Notes under the pieces: generated by a model
What the model was told of the DNA's origin: nothing
The model's database searches: none
Seen by the model: only the letters and a program-made list of their open reading frames with translations
NCBI RefSeq assembly: GCF_000805455.1
Contig: NZ_JSUS01000001.1
Location: 124,001-188,000, forward strand
Direction: 5' to 3'
Length of the DNA: 64,000 bases
DNA from: Acinetobacter sp. A47
Lineage (GTDB): Bacteria; Pseudomonadota; Gammaproteobacteria; Pseudomonadales; Moraxellaceae
Program-made: the position numbers and the translations under genes
Shown: positions 55,333-64,000 of the stretch, piece after piece
Position numbering within the stretch: the first letter of the stretch is position 1
Layout of the letters: each line of letters starts with the position of its first letter

Positions 55333-56364
55333 ATGCGCTTAAATCCACGTCACATCGCAATTGCATTAGCTGTATCTGGGGTAGCTGTAGCAACGACTGC
55401 AAATGCAGCTCGTGATACGATTCAAATAGCCGGTTCATCTACTGTATTACCATTTGCAAGTATTGTTGCTGAAGAATTTGGCAATACTTTTCCTCAATTT
55501 AAAGCCCCGGTTGTTGGTTCAGGCGGTACGGGCGGCGGTTTGAAACAATTCTGTCAGGGTGTTGGCGATAACACGATTGATATCGCAAATGCTTCGCGTC
55601 AGATTAAAGCACCGGAACTGGAATCATGTAAAAAAGCCGGTGTTAATCAGGTACAGGAAATCAAAGTCGGTTATGACGGTATTGTATTTGCCTCAAATGT
55701 AAAAAAAGCGGCATATAAACTCAAGCCGGTTCATGTTTTCATGGCCTTGTCTGCCCAATTACCTTCCAATGGTAAACTGGTTGCAAACCCGTATACCACC
55801 TGGAACCAGATTGATAAAACCTTACCGAATGAACCGATTACTCTGGTGATTCCGGCGTCTAACCACGGTACACGTGAAGTGTTCCAGGAAAAAATGGTCG
55901 ATGCAGGTTGTGAAGCATTTGATTACTACAAGGCTTTAAGCAAAGATGACCAGAAGAAAGCCTGTTCAACTTTCCGTAAGGATGGCCGCGTGATTGAAAT
56001 TGCGGGTGACTATACGGAAACCTTAGCGCGCCTGAAAACTTCTCCAAATGCAGTGGGTGTATTCGGTCTGGGCTTCTATGATTCAAACCGTGACAAACTG
56101 CGTGTAGCAACAGTTAATGGTGTAACGCCGTCAGAGAAAACCGTACTGGATGGCAGCTACCTGGTTTCTCGTCCATTGTACTTCTATGTAAAAGGCGAAC
56201 ACTTAAAATCAATCAAAGGTTTACCACAATATACCGAGTTCTTCCTGAACAAGAAAATTTCAGGTAAAGGTTCTAAGTTAGAAAAAGCGGGCCTGATTCC
56301 TTTAAGTGATAAAGAACGTGCAAAAATCCTGGCTGACTTTAAAGCGGGTAAAGCGGTTAAGTAA
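55333..56364 (+). CDS. pstS: Phosphate ABC transporter substrate-binding protein
   Basis: A 343-aa periplasmic phosphate-binding protein. A signal peptide (MRLNPRHIAIALAVSGVAVA to about residue 26) is followed by the ligand motifs AGSSTVLPF and GSGGTGGG. It delivers phosphate to PstCA. Starts at TTG 55288 and ATG 55318 are also in frame; 55333 was chosen because it begins a standard signal peptide with GAGA upstream. A Pho box precedes it. A hairpin before pstC probably lowers downstream expression. Confidence 0.94.
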   Translation: MRLNPRHIAIALAVSGVAVATTANAARDTIQIAGSSTVLPFASIVAEEFGNTFPQFKAPVVGSGGTGGGLKQFCQGVGDNTIDIANASRQIKAPELESCKKAGVNQVQEIKVGYDGIVFASNVKKAAYKLKPVHVFMALSAQLPSNGKLVANPYTTWNQIDKTLPNEPITLVIPASNHGTREVFQEKMVDAGCEAFDYYKALSKDDQKKACSTFRKDGRVIEIAGDYTETLARLKTSPNAVGVFGLGFYDSNRDKLRVATVNGVTPSEKTVLDGSYLVSRPLYFYVKGEHLKSIKGLPQYTEFFLNKKISGKGSKLEKAGLIPLSDKERAKILADFKAGKAVK

Positions 56365-56377
56365 TATTGTTAAAACG

Positions 56378-56411
56378 AAGGCTGGTGAGACTCGGGTTCA
56401 TCAGCCTTTTT
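56378..56411 (+). terminator. Hairpin between pstS and pstC (attenuator-like)
   Basis: GGCTG-(G)-TGA paired with TCA-(T)-CAGCC and followed by five T. A partial terminator here would give more PstS than membrane components. Confidence 0.65.
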
Positions 56412-56463
56412 GTCTAGCTAAGTTTTTTCAAATCATGAAAATTGGGAAAACAGTGGAGATTAC

Positions 56464-57843
56464 ATGAATCTGCTACTTATCGGTGTGTTATTGGCCCTGG
56501 TGGCAATTGCATATCAAATCGGGCTGAGCAAGAGCCGTAACCTAGCAGGTAAGGGAAATAACTCGGCAACACTACATTCACGTCCAGGTTACTATGGGGC
56601 ACTGGTAGCACTGTGGTGTGGTGTTCCTGCTTTTTTAATTTTGATTATTTGGAATCTGGTTGAACCAAGCGTTTTACAACATATTATCTTTAATAATATT
56701 CCTGCCTCGGTCAGCGCCAGCCTGGATGCTGCCGGACGTGATGTATTGACTAGCCGTGTACAGGCAATTGCTTCCGGTTTTGGTGTGACCGACCAGCCAG
56801 CGGCTTATGAAATTGCAGCAGCACAACAACTTTCAAAATTCCAGACCATCGGTTCTTTTGCCAAACTCGCTGTAGTGATCAGTGCAGGTCTGGCAGGTCT
56901 GGTCTGGGCAAAGCGTCATGTCAGCCAGCAATTCCGTGCACGTAACCAGGTTGAAAAAGCCATTAATGTAGGACTGATCCTATGTTCTGGTGTTGCGATT
57001 CTGACAACCATCGGTATTGTCCTGTCGATGTTGAGAGAGGCATTGCACTTTTTCCAGTTTGTCAGTCCTGTTGATTTCTTTTTCGGAACCGAGTGGAACC
57101 CGGGCTTTAGCACCTCGGGCAATGCCGAAGGCAGCTATGGCATCTTGCCGCTGATCTGGGGCACCTTGATGGTCAGTGGTATTGCACTGATTGTTGCTGT
57201 ACCGATCGGTTTATTGATTGCCATTTATCTGGCGGAGTACGCCTCTCCACGTTTACGTTCCTGGGCAAAGCCGGCCATTGAAGTATTGGCTGGTATCCCG
57301 ACCATTGTTTACGGGGTATTTGCCCTGATGATCATTGGCCCTTTCTTCAAAATGGTCGGTGAGAGCGTCGGAATTGATATCAATGCAACCAGCGCCTTAA
57401 CTGCCGGTTTCGTGATGGGGATCATGATTATCCCGTTCGTTTCATCTTTATCTGACGACATTATTACCCAGGTGCCACGTTCATTACGTGATGGTTCTCT
57501 GGGCCTCGGCGCAACCAAATCGGAAACCATCCGTCAGGTCGTATTACCTGCTGCCTTGCCGGGGATTACCGGTGCATTCTTGCTGGCTGTATCGCGTGCG
57601 GTGGGTGAAACCATGATTGTGGTTCTTGCCGCAGGGAACAGTCCGCTATTACATGCCAATCCATTTGAAGCGGTTTCTACGGTTACGGTCACGATCGTGA
57701 AGCAGTTAACTGGCGATACCGATTTTGCCAGCCCGCAGGCGCTGGTGGCATTTGCCCTGGGCTTAACACTCTTTGTGATTACTTTGGGTCTAAACATTAT
57801 TGCACTGTACATCGTGCGTAAATATCGCGAGCAATACGAATGA
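56464..57843 (+). CDS. pstC: Phosphate ABC transporter permease PstC
   Basis: A 459-aa inner-membrane permease, longer than the enteric protein because of an N-terminal extension (about 150 residues with hydrophobic segments near 1-20, 42-65 and 130-150). The core permease domain has the EAA-like loop SLRDGSLGLGATKSETIRQVVLPAALPGI near residue 340. It overlaps pstA by four bases (ATGA), so the two are translationally coupled. Confidence 0.93.
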   Translation: MNLLLIGVLLALVAIAYQIGLSKSRNLAGKGNNSATLHSRPGYYGALVALWCGVPAFLILIIWNLVEPSVLQHIIFNNIPASVSASLDAAGRDVLTSRVQAIASGFGVTDQPAAYEIAAAQQLSKFQTIGSFAKLAVVISAGLAGLVWAKRHVSQQFRARNQVEKAINVGLILCSGVAILTTIGIVLSMLREALHFFQFVSPVDFFFGTEWNPGFSTSGNAEGSYGILPLIWGTLMVSGIALIVAVPIGLLIAIYLAEYASPRLRSWAKPAIEVLAGIPTIVYGVFALMIIGPFFKMVGESVGIDINATSALTAGFVMGIMIIPFVSSLSDDIITQVPRSLRDGSLGLGATKSETIRQVVLPAALPGITGAFLLAVSRAVGETMIVVLAAGNSPLLHANPFEAVSTVTVTIVKQLTGDTDFASPQALVAFALGLTLFVITLGLNIIALYIVRKYREQYE

Positions 57844-59234
57844 GTTCAACACATACCTCTCCTCTGGATCAGAACGTATTGGATCCACAAGTAGCTGCTG
57901 AACAACGTGAACAGCGCAAGAGAAAAATCCAGAGTTCCTTGGCAAAACGCCATCGTAAAGAAAAAACCTTCCGTTTTGCCGGTTTCTCTGCTGTGGTGAT
58001 CGGTCTGGCTTTTGTTGCCTTGCTATTTGGCAGTATCCTGATCAAAGGTCTTCCTGCGTTCTGGCAAAGCAGCATCACCGTTCCGGTATATTTTGATCCG
58101 GCAATTATCAATGTGGGTGCAAAACCGAAACCTGCGGCGGGGGAAACCCCTGCACACTTTGAAGAGCGTATGGTTGCCTGGCAAACCGAGATGGGCATGG
58201 TGGACTGGGATGCCCTGATCGTTAATGGCATTATTTCCAAAGACAAGACACTTGAACAACAGCGCGATTATTTGAGTGGTTTATACACCAGTTCTGAAGC
58301 CTATCGTCTACGTGACATGGTACTCAAGAACCCGGCACTGATTGGTAGCCAACAGGAGATTAAATTTCTGGCCGATGCCAATGTGGATGTCTGGTTGGCG
58401 GGCAATATTGACCGTTCATTGCCGGATGATCAACAGCAGCTTGAGCCGGAAGTACGCCAGCTTGCAGATAAGCTAAAAGCGGAAGGGATTATTGCCAGCA
58501 CGTTCAATAGCAACCTGTTTGTCAGCCCGGACTCGCGTAGTTCACCTGCCACCAGTGGTCTGGCCGGCGCATTCATGGGTTCATTATTCATGATGCTGAT
58601 CGTGATTGTTATCTCGATTCCTATTGGGGTGGCCAGTGCCATTTATCTTGAAGAATTCGCACCGAAAAACATGATGACCGACATTATTGAAGTCAATATC
58701 AACAACCTTGCTGCTGTGCCTTCGATCGTGTTCGGTTTACTGGGTGCCGCCATTTTTATTGGCTGGATGCAACTACCGTTATCTGCGCCTTTAGTCGGTG
58801 GTCTGGTGCTGAGCCTGATGACTTTGCCGACCGTTATTATTACTACACGGGCATCGTTAAAAGCTGTTCCGCCTTCGATCCGCCAGGCTGCTTTAGGTCT
58901 GGGCGCTTCCAAAGTTCAAACCGTTTTTCACCATGTCCTGCCTTTGGCTTTGCCGGGGATCATGACAGGCTCGATCATCGGGGTAGCACATGCACTGGGG
59001 GAAACCGCACCATTGCTGTTAATCGGGATGAGTGCCTTCGTGGCAAGCGTACCGGCCACACCGCTCGATCAGGCCACCGCATTACCTGTACAAGTATATT
59101 TGTGGCAGGGCAATGAATTACGCAACTTCTTTGAAGGGCGTACCGCAGCAGCAATTATTGTATTGCTTGCATTAATGATCAGCCTAAACAGCCTTGCCAT
59201 CTGGCTCCGTAAGAAATTTGAAGTGCGTTGGTAA
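57840..59234 (+). CDS. pstA: Phosphate ABC transporter permease PstA
   Basis: A 464-aa permease partner of PstC. An N-terminal cytoplasmic basic stretch and one membrane span ([20 protein letters not shown]) are followed by a periplasmic insertion of about 170 residues not found in enteric PstA. The transporter core follows, with the EAA-like loop [20 protein letters not shown] near residue 340. Long PstA forms like this occur in pseudomonads and relatives. Confidence 0.93.
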   Translation: MSSTHTSPLDQNVLDPQVAAEQREQRKRKIQSSLAKRHRKEKTFRFAGFSAVVIGLAFVALLFGSILIKGLPAFWQSSITVPVYFDPAIINVGAKPKPAAGETPAHFEERMVAWQTEMGMVDWDALIVNGIISKDKTLEQQRDYLSGLYTSSEAYRLRDMVLKNPALIGSQQEIKFLADANVDVWLAGNIDRSLPDDQQQLEPEVRQLADKLKAEGIIASTFNSNLFVSPDSRSSPATSGLAGAFMGSLFMMLIVIVISIPIGVASAIYLEEFAPKNMMTDIIEVNINNLAAVPSIVFGLLGAAIFIGWMQLPLSAPLVGGLVLSLMTLPTVIITTRASLKAVPPSIRQAALGLGASKVQTVFHHVLPLALPGIMTGSIIGVAHALGETAPLLLIGMSAFVASVPATPLDQATALPVQVYLWQGNELRNFFEGRTAAAIIVLLALMISLNSLAIWLRKKFEVRW

Positions 59235-59248
59235 TTGAGGAGAGTACA

Positions 59249-60163
59249 ATGAATACACTTGATATTATGAACGCCGTAGAAAAGGACAAATCAGTGAATC
59301 CACAGCAAACAGAATTTACCTCATCTGAAGCACAGGTTAAGCAATCAAATACTGCATTTGTCTCTCAGTTTGAAACGGCAGCTGCACATAAAAAACCGCA
59401 GGACAGCGAGGTAAAAATCAGTACCCGGGACGTTCACGTCTATTATGGTGAAACAGAAGCAATTAAGGGAATTGATCTGGATATTTACCAGAATGAAGTG
59501 ATTGCCTTCATTGGCCCGTCAGGTTGCGGTAAATCGACATTCTTGCGGACATTAAACCGTATGAATGACACGATTGACAGCTGCCGCGTAACCGGCAAGG
59601 TGACTCTGGACCAGCAGGATATCTATGATCCGAACCTGGATGTGGTGTTGCTGCGTGCTCAGGTCGGGATGGTTTTCCAGAAACCGAACCCGTTCCCGAA
59701 ATCAATTTTTGACAATGTCGCCTATGGCCCGAAACTTCATGGTCTGGCGCGTGATAAATACGATCTGGAAGAAATCGTTGAAAACAGTTTGCGTAAAGCC
59801 GGTTTGTGGGATGAAGTCAAAGATCGTTTGAGCCAGCCGGGAACGGGCTTGTCAGGTGGTCAGCAACAACGTTTATGTATTGCCCGTACCATTGCCGTAA
59901 GTCCGGAAGTGATCTTGATGGATGAGCCATGCTCAGCGCTTGACCCGATTGCTACAGCAAAAATTGAAGAACTGATCTCCGAGCTTTCAGAGCAATATAC
60001 CATTGCCATTGTTACGCACTCGATGCAACAGGCGGCGCGTGTTTCGGACCGTACTGCCTATTTCCATCTGGGGGATCTGATTGAAGTGAACTCGACTGAA
60101 AAAGTGTTTACCCAGCCAGATCATCAGTTGACTGAAGCTTATATTACGGGGCGTTTCGGTTAA
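59249..60163 (+). CDS. pstB: Phosphate ABC transporter ATPase PstB
   Basis: A 304-aa ATPase that powers PstCA. Walker [10 protein letters not shown] is near residue 89, the signature LSGGQQQRL near 200 and Walker B VILMDEP near 218. About 50 extra N-terminal residues, polar and Gln-rich, precede the domain. The start at 59249 follows GAGGAGAG. No phoU follows, and the next gene is sohB after a terminator. Confidence 0.95.
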   Translation: MNTLDIMNAVEKDKSVNPQQTEFTSSEAQVKQSNTAFVSQFETAAAHKKPQDSEVKISTRDVHVYYGETEAIKGIDLDIYQNEVIAFIGPSGCGKSTFLRTLNRMNDTIDSCRVTGKVTLDQQDIYDPNLDVVLLRAQVGMVFQKPNPFPKSIFDNVAYGPKLHGLARDKYDLEEIVENSLRKAGLWDEVKDRLSQPGTGLSGGQQQRLCIARTIAVSPEVILMDEPCSALDPIATAKIEELISELSEQYTIAIVTHSMQQAARVSDRTAYFHLGDLIEVNSTEKVFTQPDHQLTEAYITGRFG

Positions 60164-60180
60164 CAAAAAACAGATCGGAC

Positions 60181-60206
60181 AAAGAGCCTGCGGGCTCTTT
60201 TGTTTT
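60181..60206 (+). terminator. Terminator of pstSCAB
   Basis: AAAGAGCC/GGCTCTTT with loop TGCG and a T-rich tail. Confidence 0.85.
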
Positions 60207-60308
60207 ATATAAATGAAAATAAATCTATTTTTCAAATTCACTATTGAATTTTTATTCAGCAGGCCACATCTTAGATAGATAAAGCCGAAATTATAGAGCA
60301 CTTACTGT

Positions 60309-61271
60309 ATGTTATTCCATTTACCTAAATTTCCTGCTGAAATCCGTATTAGTCATTTAAATGCGCGTGTAAATGAACAAAGAAAAAAAATTGCGCAAAC
60401 CACAGCATCTCGTCTGGAATTACTGCAACTGGTTCAACAACTGGCCAAAGAAGCAAAGCTTCGCAGAAAGAGCGATCAGAAAGTTTATGTGCTCGATTTT
60501 AAAGGTGACGTACAGGCATCGGCTGTAGATACAATCCGTGAAGAAATTACCCTGATTCTGGCGACTGCCAAAGCAGGGCGTGACCGCGTTGTGGTTCGTC
60601 TTGAAAGTCCGGGTGGCATGGTGCATGGCTATGGTCTGGCAGCAGCGCAACTGGTTCGTTTACGTGATGCCGGTTTCCATGTCACGATTTGTGTGGACAA
60701 AGTCGCGGCCAGTGGCGGATATATGATGGCATGTATTGCCAACGAAATTATCTCGGCTCCTTTTGCTGTTGTGGGTTCAATTGGTGTGGTTGCTCAGGTG
60801 CCTAACTTTAATCGCTTGCTGAAACAGCACAATGTCGATTTTGAACTGTATACCGCTGGTGAGTACAAGCGTACCGTTACCATGTTTGGTGAAAACACAC
60901 CGGAAGGTAAGGCGAAGTTTGAAGAAGAACTCCAGCAAACCCATGCTTTGTTTAAGCACTTTGTTGAAAAATACCGCCCACAACTGGATATTGCAAAAGT
61001 TGCAACCGGCGAGCACTGGTATGGTGAAGATGCCCGTGAACTCAATCTGGTTGATACCCTGCAAACTTCAGATGAATATCTGCTGAGCTTATTGCCTAAG
61101 CATGATGTGTATGTGATTAATACCCGCAAGCGTCCGACTTTGGGGGAAAAGATCGGTTTACAGGCAGCCCAAGTGGCTGATAGCCTGATTCCGGCGGTGA
61201 TGGGCAAAATTACCGATGCACTTGCTCAGGCAAACAGCAGCCTTGTACAAATGCGTGATCCAAAACTGTGA
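60309..61271 (+). CDS. sohB: S49 family peptidase, SohB-like
   Basis: A 320-aa serine protease of the signal-peptide-peptidase (S49) family, closely resembling SohB. The catalytic serine is S135 in AASGGYM and the general-base lysine K187 in AGEYKRT; RLESPGGMVHGYG near residue 97 is typical. Enteric SohB starts with a membrane anchor, but here the N-terminus is a charged, probably helical segment with no hydrophobic stretch, so anchoring is unclear. Confidence 0.88.
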   Translation: MLFHLPKFPAEIRISHLNARVNEQRKKIAQTTASRLELLQLVQQLAKEAKLRRKSDQKVYVLDFKGDVQASAVDTIREEITLILATAKAGRDRVVVRLESPGGMVHGYGLAAAQLVRLRDAGFHVTICVDKVAASGGYMMACIANEIISAPFAVVGSIGVVAQVPNFNRLLKQHNVDFELYTAGEYKRTVTMFGENTPEGKAKFEEELQQTHALFKHFVEKYRPQLDIAKVATGEHWYGEDARELNLVDTLQTSDEYLLSLLPKHDVYVINTRKRPTLGEKIGLQAAQVADSLIPAVMGKITDALAQANSSLVQMRDPKL

Positions 61272-61286
61272 TTGCGTTGCAGTCAG

Positions 61287-61314
61287 AAAAACCAGCCAAG
61301 CGGCTGGTTTTTTT
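61287..61314 (+). terminator. Terminator of sohB
   Basis: AAAAACCAGCC/GGCTGGTTTTT with loop AAGC. Confidence 0.88.
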
Positions 61315-61508
61315 ATGTTTTGACCATGAAGGCAACAGACCAGATCATCTGGATTTTGAACGCATGGTCAACTTAAATTAAGCCAAACAAAATGAATGTG
61401 AAAGATTGTTGTTCTGCTCATGTTTTGTTATTTTAGGTGCAGATGAATTACTTAACTATTCATTAATCGACAAATAGATAAAAATATAATTGATAAGTGA
61501 GCATAAAA

Positions 61509-63692
61509 ATGACAAGAGTTGTCGTTTCTTCGAAGAAAAATTCGAATATTTTACAGGACGGACAAATGAAAGCTGTCATTTTAGACCAGCCTTCAATTGT
61601 ACAGATCGGTGTAAATCAGGACGATATTAAGTCAATAACGAAACAGGGTAATGATCTTGTCATTACACTTAAAAATGGTGAAAAAATTATTATCAGTGAC
61701 TTCTATACAGATGCAAACGTCACTGAACACACGCTGGCTTTTCCTAAAGAAGATGGTAGCTATAGTATTGCCCAGTTTGATGATTCAGGACAGTTTGTCC
61801 GTTATGTCCCTGATACCCAGCTGACCCAGTTTGCCTATACACAGGCACCTTCGACGGTTACGGCTTCAGAGGGTGCCGAGGATCTGGGGATTACCAAGTC
61901 TCAGCTGCTTAAAGCCGGGCTGGTTGCGCTGGCCGCTGAAGGCGTCTATCTTCTGGCTGTCAAAGATGATGATGATGACAAAAACAAGAATAATAAAAAA
62001 CCTGTCGATCTAACTCCTCCAGAAACCCCGACTGCTACTTTGGCAGCCGATACCCAGACCATTACCGGAAAAGCAGAAGCAAAAGCCAAAATCGAGATCA
62101 AGAATGTCGATGGAAAAGTGATTGCAACTGGTCAGGCAGATGCAGAAGGCAATTATACGATTAAGCTGGATCAGCCTTTGGTCAATGGCAGTAAGGTCGG
62201 CGTGACTGCAATTGACAGTGCCGGGAATGCTTCAAAAATGGCGGTGGTAACGGGGAATAAAGATACCATTGCGCCGGATACGCCCACCGCCCAACTCAAT
62301 GCTGACGGTAGTATTGTAACCGGTAAGGCTGAGGCAAATGCCAAAGTCTCGATTTATGATGCGGAAGGTAAATTACTGGGTAGTGTGACTGCCAATAAAG
62401 AAGGTCTCTATTCAATTAAGGTTTCTCCTCCTTTAACCAGTGAACAGGGCGGAACTGTTGTAGCTGAAGATGCAGCGGGAAATAAATCATCACCATCAAA
62501 AGTTTTTGCTGGCAAGGACACCGTCGCTCCAGACCAGCCTAAAGTTGAAGTCAATAAAGAAGGAACCTTGATTCAGGGGCGTGCTGAGGCCAACAGCAAG
62601 GTTCAGGTCAAAGATGCTGATGGCAAGGTGATTGGCAGTGGCACCACGGATGCTCAAGGCAAGTTTGAGATCACGCTGAGTCCTGCCTTAGCTGCTGATA
62701 AAAAGGGCACGGTGGTCTTGGAGGATGCGGCTGGCAATGTCTCGAAACCACTGGAGATCACTGCCGGTAAAGATAGCATTGCACCAGACAAAGCTGCTGC
62801 CCAGATCAATGCAGCGGGGGATACCGTGACCGGTACTGCAGAAGCCAACAGTAAAATTGAAATTAAAAGTGCCGATGGTAAAACGGTCTATGGTTCAGGT
62901 ACTGCCGGAGCGGACGGGAAGTTTAGCATTACTTTAACACCTGCTTTGACAGATAAAAACATCGGTAAGGTCTATGTGGTCGATGCAGCTGGTAACCGTT
63001 CAGAAGCAAGCGATGTCATGGGAACAAAAGATACCATTGCGCCGGGTAAGCCTGTCTTGCAAACCGTGACGGATGATATTGGCCCGGTCAAAGGCACTGT
63101 TAAAGCCGGTAGCGATACCGATGATGCGCGTCCAAAACTGGAAGGGCTGGGAGAAGCTAAAGCAGTATTGACCATTTATGATAATGGTCAGCCTGTCGGG
63201 ACTGTAACGGTGGGGGATAATGGAAAATGGAGTTTTGATTTTACTCATGACCTCAGTCTGGGGGCACATAAAATTACGCTAACCCAGACAGATGCCGCCG
63301 GCAATATCAGTGAAATGAGTGACGGGTTCAGCTTTAATGTTATTGCACCGGCAACGACAGCCTCCTTGTTCAGTGAAGGTGCTGAGGCTATGACCCAGGC
63401 TGCTTTGGTTGACGCGATTGATCTGGAAGCGTTACAGGCCAAACCGGCAACAGTTGCCCCTTTCTCTGCAGCAGAAAAGCCCGATTTAAATGAATTGCTA
63501 TCGGCAACCGACCAGCCTGTCAACCCGGTAGATGAGGTGTTGCAGCAGATAGTTTCCAGCCAAACGCTTTCTGATCCGGCAAATCCACAGACGAGTCCAG
63601 TTAGCCATCCGGTGGAAAATTTTGACTATTCCCCAGGCATAACACCTGACCCGCTGGATCAACTGCAAGTATTACAGCATTCGATCATTTAG
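61509..63692 (+). CDS. Bap-like surface protein with Ig-like repeats (BLP2-type)
   Basis: A 727-aa protein related to biofilm-associated proteins. Residues 1 to about 120 form a BapA-prefix-like domain (VVVSSKKNSNILQDGQ, then KNGEKIIISDFYTDANV). A hydrophobic stretch (LLKAGLVALAAEGVYLLAV) and a DDDDDKNKNNKK linker follow. Next come four Ig-like repeats of about 84 residues, each opening with a DxxAPD/P-type motif and containing a DAAGN turn, then a longer fifth repeat and a roughly 120-residue acidic tail. Compared with Bap it is very short, like the BLP2 proteins of Acinetobacter. Secretion is probably by a type I system not seen here. GTG 61497 is an alternative start. Confidence 0.82.
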   Translation: MTRVVVSSKKNSNILQDGQMKAVILDQPSIVQIGVNQDDIKSITKQGNDLVITLKNGEKIIISDFYTDANVTEHTLAFPKEDGSYSIAQFDDSGQFVRYVPDTQLTQFAYTQAPSTVTASEGAEDLGITKSQLLKAGLVALAAEGVYLLAVKDDDDDKNKNNKKPVDLTPPETPTATLAADTQTITGKAEAKAKIEIKNVDGKVIATGQADAEGNYTIKLDQPLVNGSKVGVTAIDSAGNASKMAVVTGNKDTIAPDTPTAQLNADGSIVTGKAEANAKVSIYDAEGKLLGSVTANKEGLYSIKVSPPLTSEQGGTVVAEDAAGNKSSPSKVFAGKDTVAPDQPKVEVNKEGTLIQGRAEANSKVQVKDADGKVIGSGTTDAQGKFEITLSPALAADKKGTVVLEDAAGNVSKPLEITAGKDSIAPDKAAAQINAAGDTVTGTAEANSKIEIKSADGKTVYGSGTAGADGKFSITLTPALTDKNIGKVYVVDAAGNRSEASDVMGTKDTIAPGKPVLQTVTDDIGPVKGTVKAGSDTDDARPKLEGLGEAKAVLTIYDNGQPVGTVTVGDNGKWSFDFTHDLSLGAHKITLTQTDAAGNISEMSDGFSFNVIAPATTASLFSEGAEAMTQAALVDAIDLEALQAKPATVAPFSAAEKPDLNELLSATDQPVNPVDEVLQQIVSSQTLSDPANPQTSPVSHPVENFDYSPGITPDPLDQLQVLQHSII

Positions 63693-63702
63693 ATGGCAGT
63701 TC

Positions 63703-63734
63703 AAAAAACGCTTATCTTTGGATAAGCGTTTTTT
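63703..63734. terminator. Bidirectional terminator
   Basis: Perfect AAAAAACGCTTATC/GATAAGCGTTTTTT with loop TTTG. It overlaps the last codons of the convergent minus-strand gene. Confidence 0.88.
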
Positions 63735-64000
63735 GTTTATAAAGCTGAATCATGCCTGTTACCATCGCGCCAATGGTGGCAAGAAGCATATCTTTATGTG
63801 CATCCCACACATCTCCTTGCTGACCATTATAATTTTCTGCATCTTCTGGCGACAGGCCAATTGAAAGTCCCCATTCCAGTAACTCATACAAGACGCTGGA
63901 TGCCATCACCAACTGGATAACCAAAAGAAAAAGTGAAAACGGTTTTGCCGATGGAAACCAGACCTGAAAACAACGGTAAAAAAACGGGTAGAGCAGCAGA
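63712..64000 (-). CDS. DUF2238/YjdF-like membrane protein (partial, N-terminus outside window)
   Basis: The frame is open from the window edge to the stop at 63712, giving the last 95 residues. It shows a hydrophobic segment (FSLFLLVIQLVMASSVLYELLEW), then GLSPEDAENYNGQQGDVWDAHKDM and a final membrane segment (LLATIGAMVTGMI). The ELLEW...GDVWDAHKDM pattern is characteristic of the DUF2238 (YjdF) inner-membrane family. Function is unknown. Its stop codon lies within the terminator hairpin shared with the Bap-like gene. Confidence 0.75.
   Translation of the reverse strand, partial: LLLYPFFYRCFQVWFPSAKPFSLFLLVIQLVMASSVLYELLEWGLSIGLSPEDAENYNGQQGDVWDAHKDMLLATIGAMVTGMIQLYKQKTLIQR

Noticed and set aside
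1..64000. tRNA, rRNA, insertion sequences, prophage genes and anti-CRISPR genes
   Set aside because: I looked for typical signatures, including next to the CRISPR-Cas locus, and recognised none.

Overview
The window looks like chromosome of an Acinetobacter species. The basis is a moderately AT-rich sequence, the housekeeping gene content (a monomeric and a homodimeric NADP isocitrate dehydrogenase side by side, the dat-ddc 1,3-diaminopropane pair, a Bap-like surface protein) and a type I-F CRISPR repeat of the kind I associate with Acinetobacter. This is inference from recognised protein families; no database was searched.

Layout. 1-15.7 kb: type II NADH dehydrogenase (partial), a PBP5/6-type D,D-carboxypeptidase, an M61 PDZ peptidase, a secreted hydroxyisourate hydrolase, icd (monomeric), rluE, icd (dimeric), a pentapeptide-repeat protein, a PhzF-family protein, an M16 peptidase, and two small proteins of unknown function. 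15.9-18.0 kb: a CYTH-CHAD protein and a Mpo1/DUF962-like membrane protein. 18.0-32.5 kb: a complete type I-F CRISPR-Cas locus (cas1, cas2-3 fusion, csy1, csy2, csy3, cas6f), followed by a leader and a very long array of 92 repeats (91 clear plus one decayed) and 91 spacers. The array runs almost into thiE. 32.5-45.4 kb: thiE, hemL, a GlcG/HbpS-like protein, rluA, rapA, dps, a PerM-type transporter, a desT-desC-desB fatty-acid desaturation module, a GFA protein and a SIMPL protein. 45.9-54.5 kb: dat-ddc, then an aromatic amino-acid degradation cluster (aldehyde dehydrogenase, Lrp-type regulator, 2-oxo-acid decarboxylase, APC permease). 54.5-64 kb: an SRPBCC protein, the pstSCAB phosphate transporter behind Pho boxes, sohB, a Bap-like protein and a partial YjdF/DUF2238-type membrane gene.

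The most interesting item is the 204-bp gap between cas2-3 and csy1. It holds, on the minus strand, two degenerate type I-F repeats (22613-22644 and 22566-22593) around a 19-nt spacer. That spacer matches a site just upstream of csy1 (22711-22729) at 14 of 19 positions. The site is preceded by a 5'-CC PAM, and three of the five mismatches fall at positions 6, 12 and 18, the positions flipped out of the guide-target duplex in type I complexes. This is the architecture of a CreA/CreR-type crRNA-like RNA by which Cascade represses its own csy operon.

The array also carries internal evidence about adaptation. Two neighbouring spacers overlap by 10 nt with CC at the junction. Two other spacers come from a tandemly repeated coding sequence, also with CC. 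One spacer occurs twice, and the trailer-end repeats decay progressively up to thiE.
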